From Candidatus Ferrigenium bremense (GTDB taxonomy: Bacteria; Pseudomonadota; Gammaproteobacteria; Burkholderiales; Gallionellaceae), in assembly GCA_019449635.1 (NCBI GenBank), contig JAGRPI010000024.1, positions 1-60,200 of the forward strand: a stretch of 60,200 bases of DNA, given 5' to 3'. Position 1 is the stretch's first letter. Every line of letters begins with the position of its first letter. Both the position numbers and the translations under genes were made by a program. The notes below the pieces were generated by a model, which ran no database searches, was not told where the DNA came from, and saw only the letters and a program-made list of their open reading frames with translations. Positions 46,570 through 55,937 of the stretch are shown here, in pieces.

Positions 46570-48278
46570 GGCCAAGGAAATTCGCGGATGATGAAGGTGT
46601 CGGTAAAGTTGGTTCTCAATATGCCGCCATTCCGCTCGACGACCTGTGGATTACCCATCCAGACACGTCGGCAAGAGACAGGAACTTTGTCGAGAAGCGA
46701 GTCAAGGGCAAGCCCTGCCGCGAGGCCGATGGTCGGGTGCAGATCGACAATGCCATGTGGCTGGAAGCTGTTCCCACAACCGGCTTCAACGATAAGTGCT
46801 CCGGCTTCATCTGGCCAGTCTGTGAGGCGAAAACTTGGACGCTCATCCTCATCGAACCCGGGCAGAATTGATCTGCCCCCGTAGAGCAGGACGGCATGAC
46901 CGGCTGCGGCATAGGCCTCTACCCAAGTGCTCAGGTAAGTTGGAGGCTGCGGCAATGTCCTCCGCCAGGTGTCAAGCGCCGCCTCACCATCGAAGTCGAT
47001 GCCAGCCGAAATGATCAGATCAGCCCGTGCTAGCTGTTCGAGATTTTTCACAGACAGATGCTCAAAGTGCAATTTGAACGCATGATCAAATGTTAGGTGA
47101 GGAAATTGCTTTCGCAGCTCAATTTGCAGGATAAATGCCTTGTTGAAACCTACATGCTCGATACCAAGCAGGTGGCGAGAGACATTTGCCGTGGTTAGGC
47201 AGTCTCCGTCCACCAACATAATTTCCCCAACACCGGCCTGTGCAAGAAGACGAGCCACCGACGAACCGATTGCTCCGCAACCAATGATCGCGACCTTGCG
47301 GTTCTTGACCTCAGCATAGCTTGACGGGTGATCGCGTCCATGAATCCATCCCCCGTCGACACGAGATACCGTGCAGCGTTCAAGGGCGCGGCTCTTATAG
47401 GAGTTGATGATGAGTTCTGGCGGTACTCGTGAGATGTTGCGGTATCCCTTGAGCAAGTCGCGCTGCTTAGCACCGTGCAGCACGACTGCTGCAAAGGATG
47501 CACCAGTCAATGTTTTGGCTTCGAAGAGAAAAGGTAATCGCGCACCTGGAACAATGTACCGATGAACCAACTCAGATGACAGCATCTGTGTGATATCACG
47601 GCCGTATTCTGGAAAGTCCTTGGGCTTCCATGGATGGGACAGGCGAAACAACCATGTAGAAGAGATATCCCTGTCGCTGGGTTTCTCACCGGTATTTCTA
47701 AGCCATTTTATTAGGGCCGCTTTCTCGTCTCCAACGACGTAGCGATCAGTCTTGGCATCGTAGTAGTAGCATACCTCTCGGGCAACCCCTCCGGGTGCGA
47801 CGAGACTTAATACCCGAGGAGCGCGTTCAGCCGTGTTAGTTGCGCGGTGTGCCCAGTAGTTAACAAATTCGCGCTCAAACTCTTTCTGTCGCTTTGTCTC
47901 AGAGTAGTTGAGTAGATCCTCCGCATCATTCAAATGGATAGCAATGCGCTCCGCCGTAGGTGCGGTGCATCTCGTTGATCGCAGACACAAGAGGCCATTC
48001 TGTTCAACGTGTGGCCAGCTGTAGCTACTGCCGGCAGCAGGGGCGAAGATTCTAGGCTGTGAATTTGGGTACGAATAATCTATGGCAAGGATTAGTTGAT
48101 CGACCTCAGCCATCTGTAAGGAGCTAGCCGGAACCTTCACGCGCCAAGCCATCACAAACCGCTGAAATTTGGCCTTCATCTCCTCTTGGGCGATGCGCTC
48201 CCACCGGCCTAGACGGTGCTGCTCCAGGCCGGCCTCGATTTCTCTCCTAATGTGGGTGAATTCTGCTTCGCTACTCAG
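46566..48278 (-). CDS. cap2: CBASS conjugation enzyme Cap2 (E2-E1 fusion)
   Basis: About 570 residues if it starts at CTG 48278, or 537 from ATG 48179. The E2-like N-terminal domain has a candidate catalytic Cys (NGLLCLRS, residue 65 of the short form). The E1 adenylation domain has GCGAIGS (300-306), VDGDCL and NVSRH. Known role: joining the C-terminus of the CD-NTase to cell proteins to prime it. CTG is favoured because GGGAGG lies five bases upstream and the codon overlaps the dncV stop as CTGA. The added 33 residues look like the first helix of an E2 fold. ATG 48179 lacks a properly spaced ribosome-binding site. Confidence 0.92.
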   Translation of the reverse strand: MSSEAEFTHIRREIEAGLEQHRLGRWERIAQEEMKAKFQRFVMAWRVKVPASSLQMAEVDQLILAIDYSYPNSQPRIFAPAAGSSYSWPHVEQNGLLCLRSTRCTAPTAERIAIHLNDAEDLLNYSETKRQKEFEREFVNYWAHRATNTAERAPRVLSLVAPGGVAREVCYYYDAKTDRYVVGDEKAALIKWLRNTGEKPSDRDISSTWLFRLSHPWKPKDFPEYGRDITQMLSSELVHRYIVPGARLPFLFEAKTLTGASFAAVVLHGAKQRDLLKGYRNISRVPPELIINSYKSRALERCTVSRVDGGWIHGRDHPSSYAEVKNRKVAIIGCGAIGSSVARLLAQAGVGEIMLVDGDCLTTANVSRHLLGIEHVGFNKAFILQIELRKQFPHLTFDHAFKLHFEHLSVKNLEQLARADLIISAGIDFDGEAALDTWRRTLPQPPTYLSTWVEAYAAAGHAVLLYGGRSILPGFDEDERPSFRLTDWPDEAGALIVEAGCGNSFQPHGIVDLHPTIGLAAGLALDSLLDKVPVSCRRVWMGNPQVVERNGGILRTNFTDTFIIREFPWP

Positions 48279-49315
48279 CCGAACCTCCCACCACCATCGT
48301 TGCGGCGAGCTGGCTGGACGGACGTAACTAGCACAGCTGCCACCTTGGCCTGCTTGTCCTCATCGTTGTCCGGCTGATCGGAGTAGAACGTGGTGTTGAA
48401 CACTTTGTCCCATGCCTCGCGTGCTTGTGCTCGCGTGCAGTCAGCTTTATCCAGCACCTCAAGTGTTTTGAGTGCGTCATGCAGGCAATCGCGGAAGAAA
48501 CCGACTTCATCATCATTGGTAGATGCCAAGTTTGCAGACAAAACTGGGTGCTTAATCTCGGTGGACTTTTGCAGCTTGGCGTCGATGGCCTTCCAAGTCT
48601 CACGCAAGGCCTTGTCATCACGGTCTGTGCTCGACTTGAAGTTGTCGACGACCAGCTTGGAGATACTGATGCCACTGGTGGTTTTCTTTTTCCATTCAGG
48701 GCGACGCGCGAACTTCTTGGACAGCTTAGTAATACGCCTCATCTGACTGCCGTCAGCCTCGCCAGCGTTGAGTTCGCCAACGAGCCCATTGAACCAGCAC
48801 GTCACGGCTCGGGCGTCCGACCTCACCCATTCGTCTCCACTTGCTAGCTCATAGTATTCCTCTGGGTCATCATTCTCATCTTTTGTAGTGATGATGCGGT
48901 AAACGGGGACATCGATGTGATACCCAGCCGAATATTCCTGGCGAACGCAATTTTGTTTGACAGTCGCCTCTTGCTTGAATCGGCCGTCCCACTTCAGCGC
49001 ATCGCATACTCGCTGACGTGCAGCCAAGGGCACGAGAGCAGCACCTGTGTCATCTTTGAGGTCATCCGACTTAAAGTAGGCACCATCATCGATGTCGTAG
49101 TCGTTCTGATCGTCTTGCACCATCGTGCGCATCTGGTATGACCCTTGAGAACACACATCATGGGGCAGTGGCTTCTGGGCTTCAGTAAGACCATTATTCA
49201 GGCGTGCGCGTCCAGCGTCACGGTGCGTGCGCATTTCGCCTTGCTGTTTGCTCGAAAGCGTGACGTTATCGCGATGAAATTTTGTCATCTCGCTATGGCA
49301 GTCAATGTCAGTCAT
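48275..49315 (-). CDS. dncV: CBASS cyclic (di)nucleotide synthase, DncV-like CD-NTase
   Basis: 346 residues from ATG 49315, preceded by AAGGAGG. The nucleotidyltransferase motif is QGSYQMRT (GS at 58-59) followed by DYDIDDG (D74, D76), with the third Asp in HIDVPVY (D135). [15 protein letters not shown] also matches V. cholerae DncV. It makes a cyclic nucleotide on phage infection, which switches on the effector. The product nucleotide cannot be read from sequence; 3',3'-cGAMP is likely for a clade A enzyme paired with CapV. Start overlaps the capV stop by 8 bases. A longer N-terminal frame exists but lacks support. Confidence 0.94.
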   Translation of the reverse strand: MTDIDCHSEMTKFHRDNVTLSSKQQGEMRTHRDAGRARLNNGLTEAQKPLPHDVCSQGSYQMRTMVQDDQNDYDIDDGAYFKSDDLKDDTGAALVPLAARQRVCDALKWDGRFKQEATVKQNCVRQEYSAGYHIDVPVYRIITTKDENDDPEEYYELASGDEWVRSDARAVTCWFNGLVGELNAGEADGSQMRRITKLSKKFARRPEWKKKTTSGISISKLVVDNFKSSTDRDDKALRETWKAIDAKLQKSTEIKHPVLSANLASTNDDEVGFFRDCLHDALKTLEVLDKADCTRAQAREAWDKVFNTTFYSDQPDNDEDKQAKVAAVLVTSVQPARRNDGGGRFG

Positions 49316-50420
49316 GTGCCTCCTTCGTTGTTTGGCTGGTGATTTGAATTCTGGCTGATGCCAGTGTAGAACGGAACGCCTCCATTTGTTGCACTCGTGA
49401 AGCCCACGCGTAGTCCACATCGGAAATGGCTTGACGCGAAAGCGCGTTGATTACCTTTGGCCGGGCGTCATCCATGTTTGTGAGATAGTCGCGCAGTGCG
49501 TTGGACGGGCATTGTGCGGGCAGACGAAATGCGAAACTGCCGTCACCGCGAATTTCTGCCATCTTACTGGTGAGGTAGTCGTAGCCTACTGCCTGCGCAT
49601 TGAGGCTCGCAGCAATAGCCTTGAGGCCAAAACCCCAGCCCCAAGCTCCGCGATGAAGCGCCCTTGCTCCAACTTCTTCGCCACCTTGTGAGGGTAAAGT
49701 ACCGAGCATGAATAATTGGATTGGCCTGTGGCTCTCGCCCCGATCTTTGAGAATCTCAATGGCCTCCATCATGCCGATGAGGCCAGGATTGTTAGCCCAT
49801 AAGCCGCCATCAATATAGGTGGCGGTGGTGCCGGTGCTGCCAGGTTCATTTAGACGAGCCATAGACCGCAAGATTGGAGCCGCACTGGTGGCCATACAAA
49901 TATCGACTAGGCTGCGGGAGTTGTCCCGTCCATTAAGGCGTTTGAGATGCTGGGTCTTAAAAACTACCGCAGCATGGCGGTTGAGATCGAGCGAGGGGAC
50001 GGCGAGGCCAATGCCGCGTTCGTTGTATATCGACTCCACCGTGCGATTTCCGAAGACACTTGTGAGTGTCGTTCGCAACGCATGGTCACCATGAGACAAA
50101 CCAATACCAAGCCCCTTTACAAAATTACCAAGAATAGGGAGTGGTCGAGCCCACTGATGAGGGAATATTTTGGATCCCGATTGAGCGTATAGCATCTGGA
50201 TTTCGCGCAGAGGTATGCCAGCAGCAAGCCCGCATGCAACGATGCCTCCCGTACTCGTTCCGACCAACAAATCGAAAGCAGTGCCGATATCAAGCTCTCG
50301 GTCACTATTTTGACTAGCGCAAATACGATCCCCAAATGTGGACAAATATGCAGCCTGATAGACCCCGCGCATCCCTCCACCGTCTAGGCACAGTACCCGA
50401 AAGGGCTTGGTCTCATCCAC
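49308..50420 (-). CDS. capV: CBASS effector CapV, patatin-like phospholipase
   Basis: 370 residues from a GTG at 50420, with GGGAG five bases upstream. Patatin motifs: the oxyanion loop DGGGMRG (13-19), the nucleophile elbow GTSTGG (Ser56) and DGGLWANNP (Asp204) for the Ser-Asp dyad. When activated by the cyclic nucleotide it degrades the inner membrane and kills the infected cell. It is the first gene of the operon, so capV-dncV-cap2-cap3 follows the order of the V. cholerae El Tor island. Confidence 0.95.
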   Translation of the reverse strand: MDETKPFRVLCLDGGGMRGVYQAAYLSTFGDRICASQNSDRELDIGTAFDLLVGTSTGGIVACGLAAGIPLREIQMLYAQSGSKIFPHQWARPLPILGNFVKGLGIGLSHGDHALRTTLTSVFGNRTVESIYNERGIGLAVPSLDLNRHAAVVFKTQHLKRLNGRDNSRSLVDICMATSAAPILRSMARLNEPGSTGTTATYIDGGLWANNPGLIGMMEAIEILKDRGESHRPIQLFMLGTLPSQGGEEVGARALHRGAWGWGFGLKAIAASLNAQAVGYDYLTSKMAEIRGDGSFAFRLPAQCPSNALRDYLTNMDDARPKVINALSRQAISDVDYAWASRVQQMEAFRSTLASARIQITSQTTKEAHD

Positions 50421-50784
50421 TTTGACTCCCGAGAGTTTTCTTAACCTCGTTGATTATGGGGTAACTTAATCATTTTTCAAGCCCTCGAAGAAATAAATTA
50501 ACTCCAAACTTTGGCCATGTTGGGGGCAAGATCGCTGACGGTTCATTCACGTTGGTCGATGCGGAGATCGCTGCTTGCTTGAACCAGATCCGACTGCTTA
50601 GTGGAGGGTATCGTACACATCCGACAGGATTATCAGCTAACTCGCCATCGTAGCCTTGACTTTGCTGCTTTGGTCGCCGGATGAGGAGTATATCGATGAT
50701 GACGAACCATCTGATGAAGGCGAGCGTTGATATACTGTGACGGCGGAGGCGCTGTCGCTGCGACAAACAAACAGGAGACGGCGA
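50421..50784. other. divergent promoter region between CBASS and the next gene
   Basis: About 360 bases between divergent starts. No convincing coding frame: a 108-codon frame on the minus strand (50470-50796) overlaps the opposite gene and has no ribosome-binding site. The AT-rich part near 50450-50500 may hold the capV promoter. No clear operator seen. Confidence 0.5.
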
Positions 50785-52569
50785 TTGAAGGAGCAAGCTT
50801 GGTTCGAAATGGTGGATGTTCGTCGTCGACAGTGGGAGACCGCTGTATGGATCCCGCTTAGACGCAGCGAAACCTTGGCACGCGAAGGCGACTATTCAAC
50901 CCCGGGTAGCCTTGAGGAGTTCGATGGCGTTGGCGCGATCGCCATCCATCCGGAATTTCGCGAGCTTGCGGAAAAACTGGGATGGAGCGATTTTGGGCTT
51001 ATCAACACGCAGTCATACGCGTCCAAGAACCACCCATACAAGCCCGCGGATGTGGTCTGGCACAACGATGGACAGGCCATCGGTTTCTCGCTTGTATTGG
51101 TTCATCGCGTCGGCCGGGACCATCCAAGCCAGTGGATAGTTCACCCTGATCTCGTCATCGCGTTGGGGTTGCTGCAGGAAGGCGATTCCTGGCTGAGGGT
51201 CGACGAAGGCTATATCGAGGTCATCCGCCAGCGTCGCAATACTTCGGGCGAAGTCGTCGCCATCGAGATCAAATCAGATTTCCTCCGAGACTACCTGTGC
51301 GCTCGAGGCTTGGCTCTGCGGGTCGTGCAGTTTCATCAGCGGTGGGAAATCACCGAGGCCATCGACCACCTGAGCTGGGGCGAGAACGGTGCCGAAATCG
51401 AGGAGCCTTTCGAGCGACTCAGCTTGGGCGCCCATGCAATCGGTCACGATGGAGGCCCGCCAGATGCCGGCATGGCGGTGTTCAAGGCATGGCGCACTGA
51501 CGTCGACCCAGAACAGGATGCGCAAGTCTTTGGTGCCGAGACGGATGAGAACACGGACTATGAGACCAGGACCTTCGTGCGCCCTGGAGGGCGCGTCGGT
51601 TATCGTGTCGAGGGCGAGCTATGGCGAGAGGCGTGGGTCGAGTCGGCTGACCGCAGCATTCGGGTGCGGGGCGACAAGCCCAGAGACGTGCTGCGCTTTG
51701 TCGTTGACGCGGCCGGCGCCACGATGACCGCGACGGAGCTCAACCGCGAGGACGTCGGTCGCTGGCTCTACTTCCGGCCCCAAGTGGTCGGGGCACTACT
51801 CAGCTATCGGGGCAGCGCGCTGTCTTGGTACACGGAAAACACAGGATCCGTTCAGTGCTCGCCAAACGAAGGAGTGCACTTCGGCATTGATGCTGCCGGC
51901 TTAATCAACGTCTACGCGGAAGACATTGCAAACAAGGCTCAGTGGCAACAGCAGGTCTGGTTGGGGCACAACGTGGCGCCAGCAGGGCCGGCCAGCGCGG
52001 AACTGCTCAACGCGCAAATGAGGTGCGAACCGGCGTCAACGGAAGCTCCGGAGAACTACTTTCAGGAGATGCTGAAACGCCTCGACGCGGCCTTCGTCAA
52101 GCTGCACGGCTCGCCACTCTTTCATGACCATCCCGATAAGGCCGGCATGCTGGACAAGATGCATCGCTTTCGCGGTCTCACTGGACGCGCCGGCGTGTTG
52201 TCCTTGGCCAAGGACATCGCCAGGGCGACGGCGGACGCAATCAATGTGGCTCAGATGCGCGCACTCGTGCCGCCCGGCACCAAACCTGATCTCGGTTCGT
52301 TGAAGTTGTTGGACGCCTATCTCGCCGCGAAAGTTGGTTCCGTGAGGTCGCGGGAAATCATGGGGCCACTCGTCGGCGTTTACGACCTTCGTCTCGGCGA
52401 CGCGCATCCGGCATCAAGCGGCATCGCGGACGCCGTCAAGTTGGCGCACGTCGATCCGAACGCCGACGGCGTCGAGCAGTGCAAGCAACTCTTTCAATCG
52501 GCAGCCCTAGCGCTTCATTCGATTCTTGAAGCGGTTTGCCCACCAACCGCGCCGTCGGAGCTCAAGTAG
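50785..52569 (+). CDS. unrecognised large protein between two defence operons
   Basis: 594 residues if it starts at TTG 50785, which has AGGAG seven bases upstream; a GTG at 50737 would add 16. It is soluble, GC-rich and without membrane segments or a catalytic motif I can name. The N-terminal 200 residues look beta-rich (WIVHPDLVIALGL, DEGYIEVIRQRRN). A middle segment follows (PGGRVGYRVEGELWREAWVES). The C-terminal part is helical (ENYFQEMLKRLDAAFVKLHG, HRFRGLTGRAGVLSLAKD). Its place suggests a defence role, but that is inference. No adjacent partner on its strand except bilA 164 bases on. Confidence 0.65.
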   Translation: MKEQAWFEMVDVRRRQWETAVWIPLRRSETLAREGDYSTPGSLEEFDGVGAIAIHPEFRELAEKLGWSDFGLINTQSYASKNHPYKPADVVWHNDGQAIGFSLVLVHRVGRDHPSQWIVHPDLVIALGLLQEGDSWLRVDEGYIEVIRQRRNTSGEVVAIEIKSDFLRDYLCARGLALRVVQFHQRWEITEAIDHLSWGENGAEIEEPFERLSLGAHAIGHDGGPPDAGMAVFKAWRTDVDPEQDAQVFGAETDENTDYETRTFVRPGGRVGYRVEGELWREAWVESADRSIRVRGDKPRDVLRFVVDAAGATMTATELNREDVGRWLYFRPQVVGALLSYRGSALSWYTENTGSVQCSPNEGVHFGIDAAGLINVYAEDIANKAQWQQQVWLGHNVAPAGPASAELLNAQMRCEPASTEAPENYFQEMLKRLDAAFVKLHGSPLFHDHPDKAGMLDKMHRFRGLTGRAGVLSLAKDIARATADAINVAQMRALVPPGTKPDLGSLKLLDAYLAAKVGSVRSREIMGPLVGVYDLRLGDAHPASSGIADAVKLAHVDPNADGVEQCKQLFQSAALALHSILEAVCPPTAPSELK

Positions 52570-52733
52570 CCGACTACCATATATCTGTTCCTGTAGTGGC
52601 ATAATAGTCTTTGGAGTACATTCACGCAGAGGAAGGCAAAACCATATAGAGCCGAGCATCACAATCACAGTTTTCTAATTGGCTTTATCCCCGTTTAAAA
52701 CATAGCTTGCAGTTAAATTATTTTGGAGGTGAC

Positions 52734-52994
52734 ATGAGCAAGAAAGAAATTAGCTTGAAAGTCGTGGTTTCCGGCACGGAAATTACTTTGGAAACTAACC
52801 CCAACCAGCCGCTTCAGAGCCTGATCGAAAAGTCCTTGAAGGAGGCCGGCGAAGCTAGCCAGCCGGATCAATGGGCATTCTATGTCAAGGCAGGTGCCGA
52901 GATGGTGGCAGTCGATCTACAGATGAAGGCAGGGGATGCTGCGGCACAATACGATGTTCTGTACTTGAACAAGAAAGCTGGTGCCGCAGGATGA
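52734..52994 (+). CDS. bilA: ubiquitin-like protein of a Bil-type operon
   Basis: 86 residues from ATG 52734, with GGAGGT upstream. A single beta-grasp domain: LKVVVSGTEITLETNPNQPL, IEKSLKEAG, WAFYVKAGAEM and YDVLYLNKKAGAAG, in the style of DUF2604/multi-ubiquitin domains. The chain ends at a glycine (AGAAG), so no C-terminal tail has to be removed before activation. Its stop overlaps the next start as ATGA. Bil systems attach this protein to phage structural proteins. One domain here, where some homologues have two. Confidence 0.88.
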   Translation: MSKKEISLKVVVSGTEITLETNPNQPLQSLIEKSLKEAGEASQPDQWAFYVKAGAEMVAVDLQMKAGDAAAQYDVLYLNKKAGAAG

Positions 52995-53560
52995 TTGCCG
53001 ATCCGTCTGTCTCAAGACGGAAATTCGAGCGTGAAGTAGCAACAGCAAAAGCCCATAAGCCATTCCATGAGCAGGGCGTATGGATCCTGCGCGCGGAATA
53101 TCCGGTTGTGTTCGCCGTCCTTATTACGGGTAATCCGCTACCTGTTTTGCGTGGTGTCATTTGTGGCGTACACATCGACTTCACAGATTACGATGCCCGC
53201 CCGCCATCAGTTAGATTTGTCGATCCGTTTAGCGAAGCACCACTACATTTTGATAAATGCCCGTGGAAATTCATACAGACTAAAATGCTATCCGAGCCAA
53301 CCAACCAAACGGATATGCAAAGGGTGGAAGTTACGCCTCTGCTTCAAGCATTCGATATGAATAAACCATTCTTATGTCTACCAGGCGTCAAGGAATACCA
53401 TGATTCATCTGCGCATAGCGGAGACTCATGGTTTTTGCATCGCAAAAAAAACATGTTGGTACATATCTTGTCAATATTGCAGCAATTCGGCCCGGCTGCC
53501 ATTGCCTATCAGGCCCAGGTTCAGGTTGCTCATCATATGGTTCCGAAACTGCACTCATGA
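52991..53560 (+). CDS. bilB: E2-like conjugating enzyme of the Bil-type operon
   Basis: 189 residues. The central strands HIDFTDYDARPPSVRFVDP resemble the YPxxPPxVxF strand of E2 enzymes. Where E2 proteins have HPN and the active Cys, it has FLCLPGVKEYHDSSAH, a C-E-H-H pattern (C129, E135, H137, H142) used by a predicted metal-binding or non-canonical E2 group of bacterial ubiquitin-like operons. C129 is the candidate catalytic residue. The E2 role is inferred from fold hints and gene order. Coupled at both ends by ATGA overlaps. Confidence 0.78.
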   Translation: MIADPSVSRRKFEREVATAKAHKPFHEQGVWILRAEYPVVFAVLITGNPLPVLRGVICGVHIDFTDYDARPPSVRFVDPFSEAPLHFDKCPWKFIQTKMLSEPTNQTDMQRVEVTPLLQAFDMNKPFLCLPGVKEYHDSSAHSGDSWFLHRKKNMLVHILSILQQFGPAAIAYQAQVQVAHHMVPKLHS

Positions 53561-54057
53561 ATGACTTCTCTGATATTCAGGCGGTCATGGTGCCGCGCGA
53601 AGTCCTTGAGGATGGGCAAGCATTCATGCGCGCGGCCGGGAAGATGGGGCGTGAAGCCATGGTCCTCTGGGCAGGAAAAAAGGATAGCTCGACGTTCCAT
53701 GTAACAGACCTCGTGATCCCGGAACAGAGGGGCATCAGCACAGACGATGGGGTCTGTGTGATCGTAGAGGGAACGGAGCTTGCCAGGCTGAACATGGAGC
53801 TTCATAAGCGCGGTTTGAAGTTCATAGCGCAAGTCCACAGCCACCCTGGAGCGGCCTACCATTCGAACACGGACGACACCTATGCAGTCGTGACCAGAAT
53901 TGGCTGTTTCTCGCTGGTCGTGCCGGACTTCGCCATACGTTCATTCTCTTTCAGGGAAACGGCGATATACCGCATAAATCGCGCCGGGCAATGGCTTGAT
54001 GCCCCGACAAGCCTGTTCCATATTGCCGGCGAGGGTGGATATTATGGCGCGTGCTGA
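53557..54057 (+). CDS. bilC: JAB/JAMM deubiquitinase-like peptidase of the Bil-type operon
   Basis: 166 residues. JAMM residues: E33 (GREAMVLWAG), then H94, H96, S103 and D106 or D105 in VHSHPGAAYHSNTDD. It should cleave ubiquitin-like conjugates or precursors. Because the Ubl already ends in glycine, deconjugation is the more likely role here. Overlaps bilB by four and the E1 gene by fourteen bases. Confidence 0.88.
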   Translation: MNDFSDIQAVMVPREVLEDGQAFMRAAGKMGREAMVLWAGKKDSSTFHVTDLVIPEQRGISTDDGVCVIVEGTELARLNMELHKRGLKFIAQVHSHPGAAYHSNTDDTYAVVTRIGCFSLVVPDFAIRSFSFRETAIYRINRAGQWLDAPTSLFHIAGEGGYYGAC

Positions 54058-55570
54058 TTATTTTGATCGTGCGGTTCAAGCAGCCTTCCATGTCCTCAAT
54101 GATTTCGACCAGCAGGCATTCCTGAAGAAAGTCGATGCACACCAGATTGCGCTGGCGTTCGATTCACACGCCTTGACGCCGGAAGGAATTGCGGCCTTGG
54201 ACTTGTCCATGCGCCTGATAGCGCGTTTCTACCCCAGCATTGCTATTATCCCGCTTAGCCACGGGTGCAAGGACGCAGCCCATTCACTGAAGACGCTTGC
54301 CAAGAGCATCAACCCGAAGATCGCTATTGCCGTAAAGTTAGGCAAAGCCACAGATGTGATAGTGGTAGGGAAGACCGTGCCGCTGGGCGACGGCAAGGTA
54401 AACCGGTATTTCATCGGTTCGGACGGCTGGATAACCCGGTTTTCACGTTCAAAACCTGTCGGCAGCGGCACGAGCAATAACCTGCTTGGCGCCGGGGTCG
54501 CCGCCTGCCTGGCCGCGGCCAATATCTTCAGGCGGATATTTTCAGATGCAAAGCTGGATGATGAACTGACGTTCTCTGTGCTCGATATGGATATCGCAGC
54601 GGAAAATCCCCGCAACCCGGTCTTGAAGGATGTGGACATTGGGGATACCTACCTTGCCGGCGCCGGGGCGATCGGGCACGGCTTCATCTGGGGCATGTTC
54701 GGGTACGCCAATCTGACAGGGAAACTCACTCTTATCGACCATGACGATATCGACCTTTTCAATATCCAGCGCTATGCGCTGACCGGAAGATGCAGCGAAG
54801 GTAAGAAAAAGGTGGATTTGGCAGCTGATTTCCTGTCTTGGAGAGAGGGACTGCAGGTAACAAAATTCCATGGCAAATGGGAGGACTTCGTAAGCAACCT
54901 GCCAGAAGATAAATGGACGTTCAGTCGAGTTGTTTCTGCACTCGACTCACCCAAAGACCGTATTGAGCTGCAGGCATCCCTGCCCAAATGGGTTGTGAAT
55001 GGCTGGACAGGAGATTGTGATGCCGGAGTATCCCACCATGATTTCATCAATCACGCCTGCTTGGCGTGCCTTTATATGCCATCAGGCAGCGTAAAGAACG
55101 AAGATGAGATCATTCTGGAAGCGCTGGGGCTACCTCCGGATCAATTGAGAGTGGTGCGCGACAGATTGGAGAAAGGCATACCAACGGATCGTGGTTTTCT
55201 GGAACTTGTAGCCAAGGGAAAGAATGTCGATCTGCAAAAATTGCTTCTCTTTGAAAATAAGCCGCTACGCGAGCTTTACACGAAAGCTGTATGCAGCGGG
55301 GCTGTCATGGAATTGGCTACCGGCACCAAAAGCACGGCGCGTGCAGAAGTGCCCATGCCGTTCCAGTCCGCATTTGCAGGGATACTGCAGGCGGCCGTCC
55401 TGATCGCGAATGCTGCCGGCACACCCTCTCTGCCCGGTTTTACACGCATCAACCTGATGAAGCCGTTTATCGGGGCAAATCCCGGCACCAGTTGGACACA
55501 GGCAAAGCACGCGCGGTGCTTTTGCAATGATGAAGATTACAGGCAGGCCTACAAAGAAAAATATGTATGA
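54044..55570 (+). CDS. bilD: E1-like activating enzyme (ThiF fold) of the Bil-type operon
   Basis: 508 residues. The N-terminal 190 residues probably form a degenerate adenylation-like domain. The active domain has the ATP motif GAGAIG (206-211), IDHDDID at the end of the second strand and NIQR (N240, R243). CLAC (339-342) and a C-terminal CFC may bind zinc; the catalytic Cys may be C250 or C325. It would adenylate the Ubl C-terminus and pass it to BilB. Last gene of the operon. Confidence 0.88.
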   Translation: MARADYFDRAVQAAFHVLNDFDQQAFLKKVDAHQIALAFDSHALTPEGIAALDLSMRLIARFYPSIAIIPLSHGCKDAAHSLKTLAKSINPKIAIAVKLGKATDVIVVGKTVPLGDGKVNRYFIGSDGWITRFSRSKPVGSGTSNNLLGAGVAACLAAANIFRRIFSDAKLDDELTFSVLDMDIAAENPRNPVLKDVDIGDTYLAGAGAIGHGFIWGMFGYANLTGKLTLIDHDDIDLFNIQRYALTGRCSEGKKKVDLAADFLSWREGLQVTKFHGKWEDFVSNLPEDKWTFSRVVSALDSPKDRIELQASLPKWVVNGWTGDCDAGVSHHDFINHACLACLYMPSGSVKNEDEIILEALGLPPDQLRVVRDRLEKGIPTDRGFLELVAKGKNVDLQKLLLFENKPLRELYTKAVCSGAVMELATGTKSTARAEVPMPFQSAFAGILQAAVLIANAAGTPSLPGFTRINLMKPFIGANPGTSWTQAKHARCFCNDEDYRQAYKEKYV

Positions 55571-55937
55571 ATTGCATAATATTTTGTGCCAGATACTGAA
55601 TCGCCCCCGAAACAGTAGGCGCCTTACAGCCTGATTGTCTGAAATAGACGCCAATGCTGTCATTCAGCAGCGTGCGCCATTTGTCGGCTATGGCCGAGAA
55701 CCGGGAATTCAAAGCGCAGACCTCAGCGGCTCGTCAGTATGACTACAACGAAGGCTCACTCATCGGCCGAAGCGGTTTTTCTAGTTTTCGCGTCAGAACT
55801 TCCGCTTTGTGCTGTAAGAGACATTCGCGCCCGCCCATACTATTATGCATAAACGGACAGATAAAACAGTGGTGGTTCTGACGATAAATTGGATATGGAA
55901 AGAATGCGCGTCTCACTATTTTTGATATTACGGACCG
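55571..55937 (+). other. intergenic region without a recognisable gene
   Basis: 367 bases after the E1 gene. Short frames lack ribosome-binding sites and similarity. No terminator hairpin with a T-run is obvious. The stretch may contain decayed sequence. Confidence 0.5.

Noticed and set aside
50470..50796. Minus-strand frame of 108 codons upstream of capV
   Set aside because: No ribosome-binding site, overlap with the divergent gene, and no similarity I can name.
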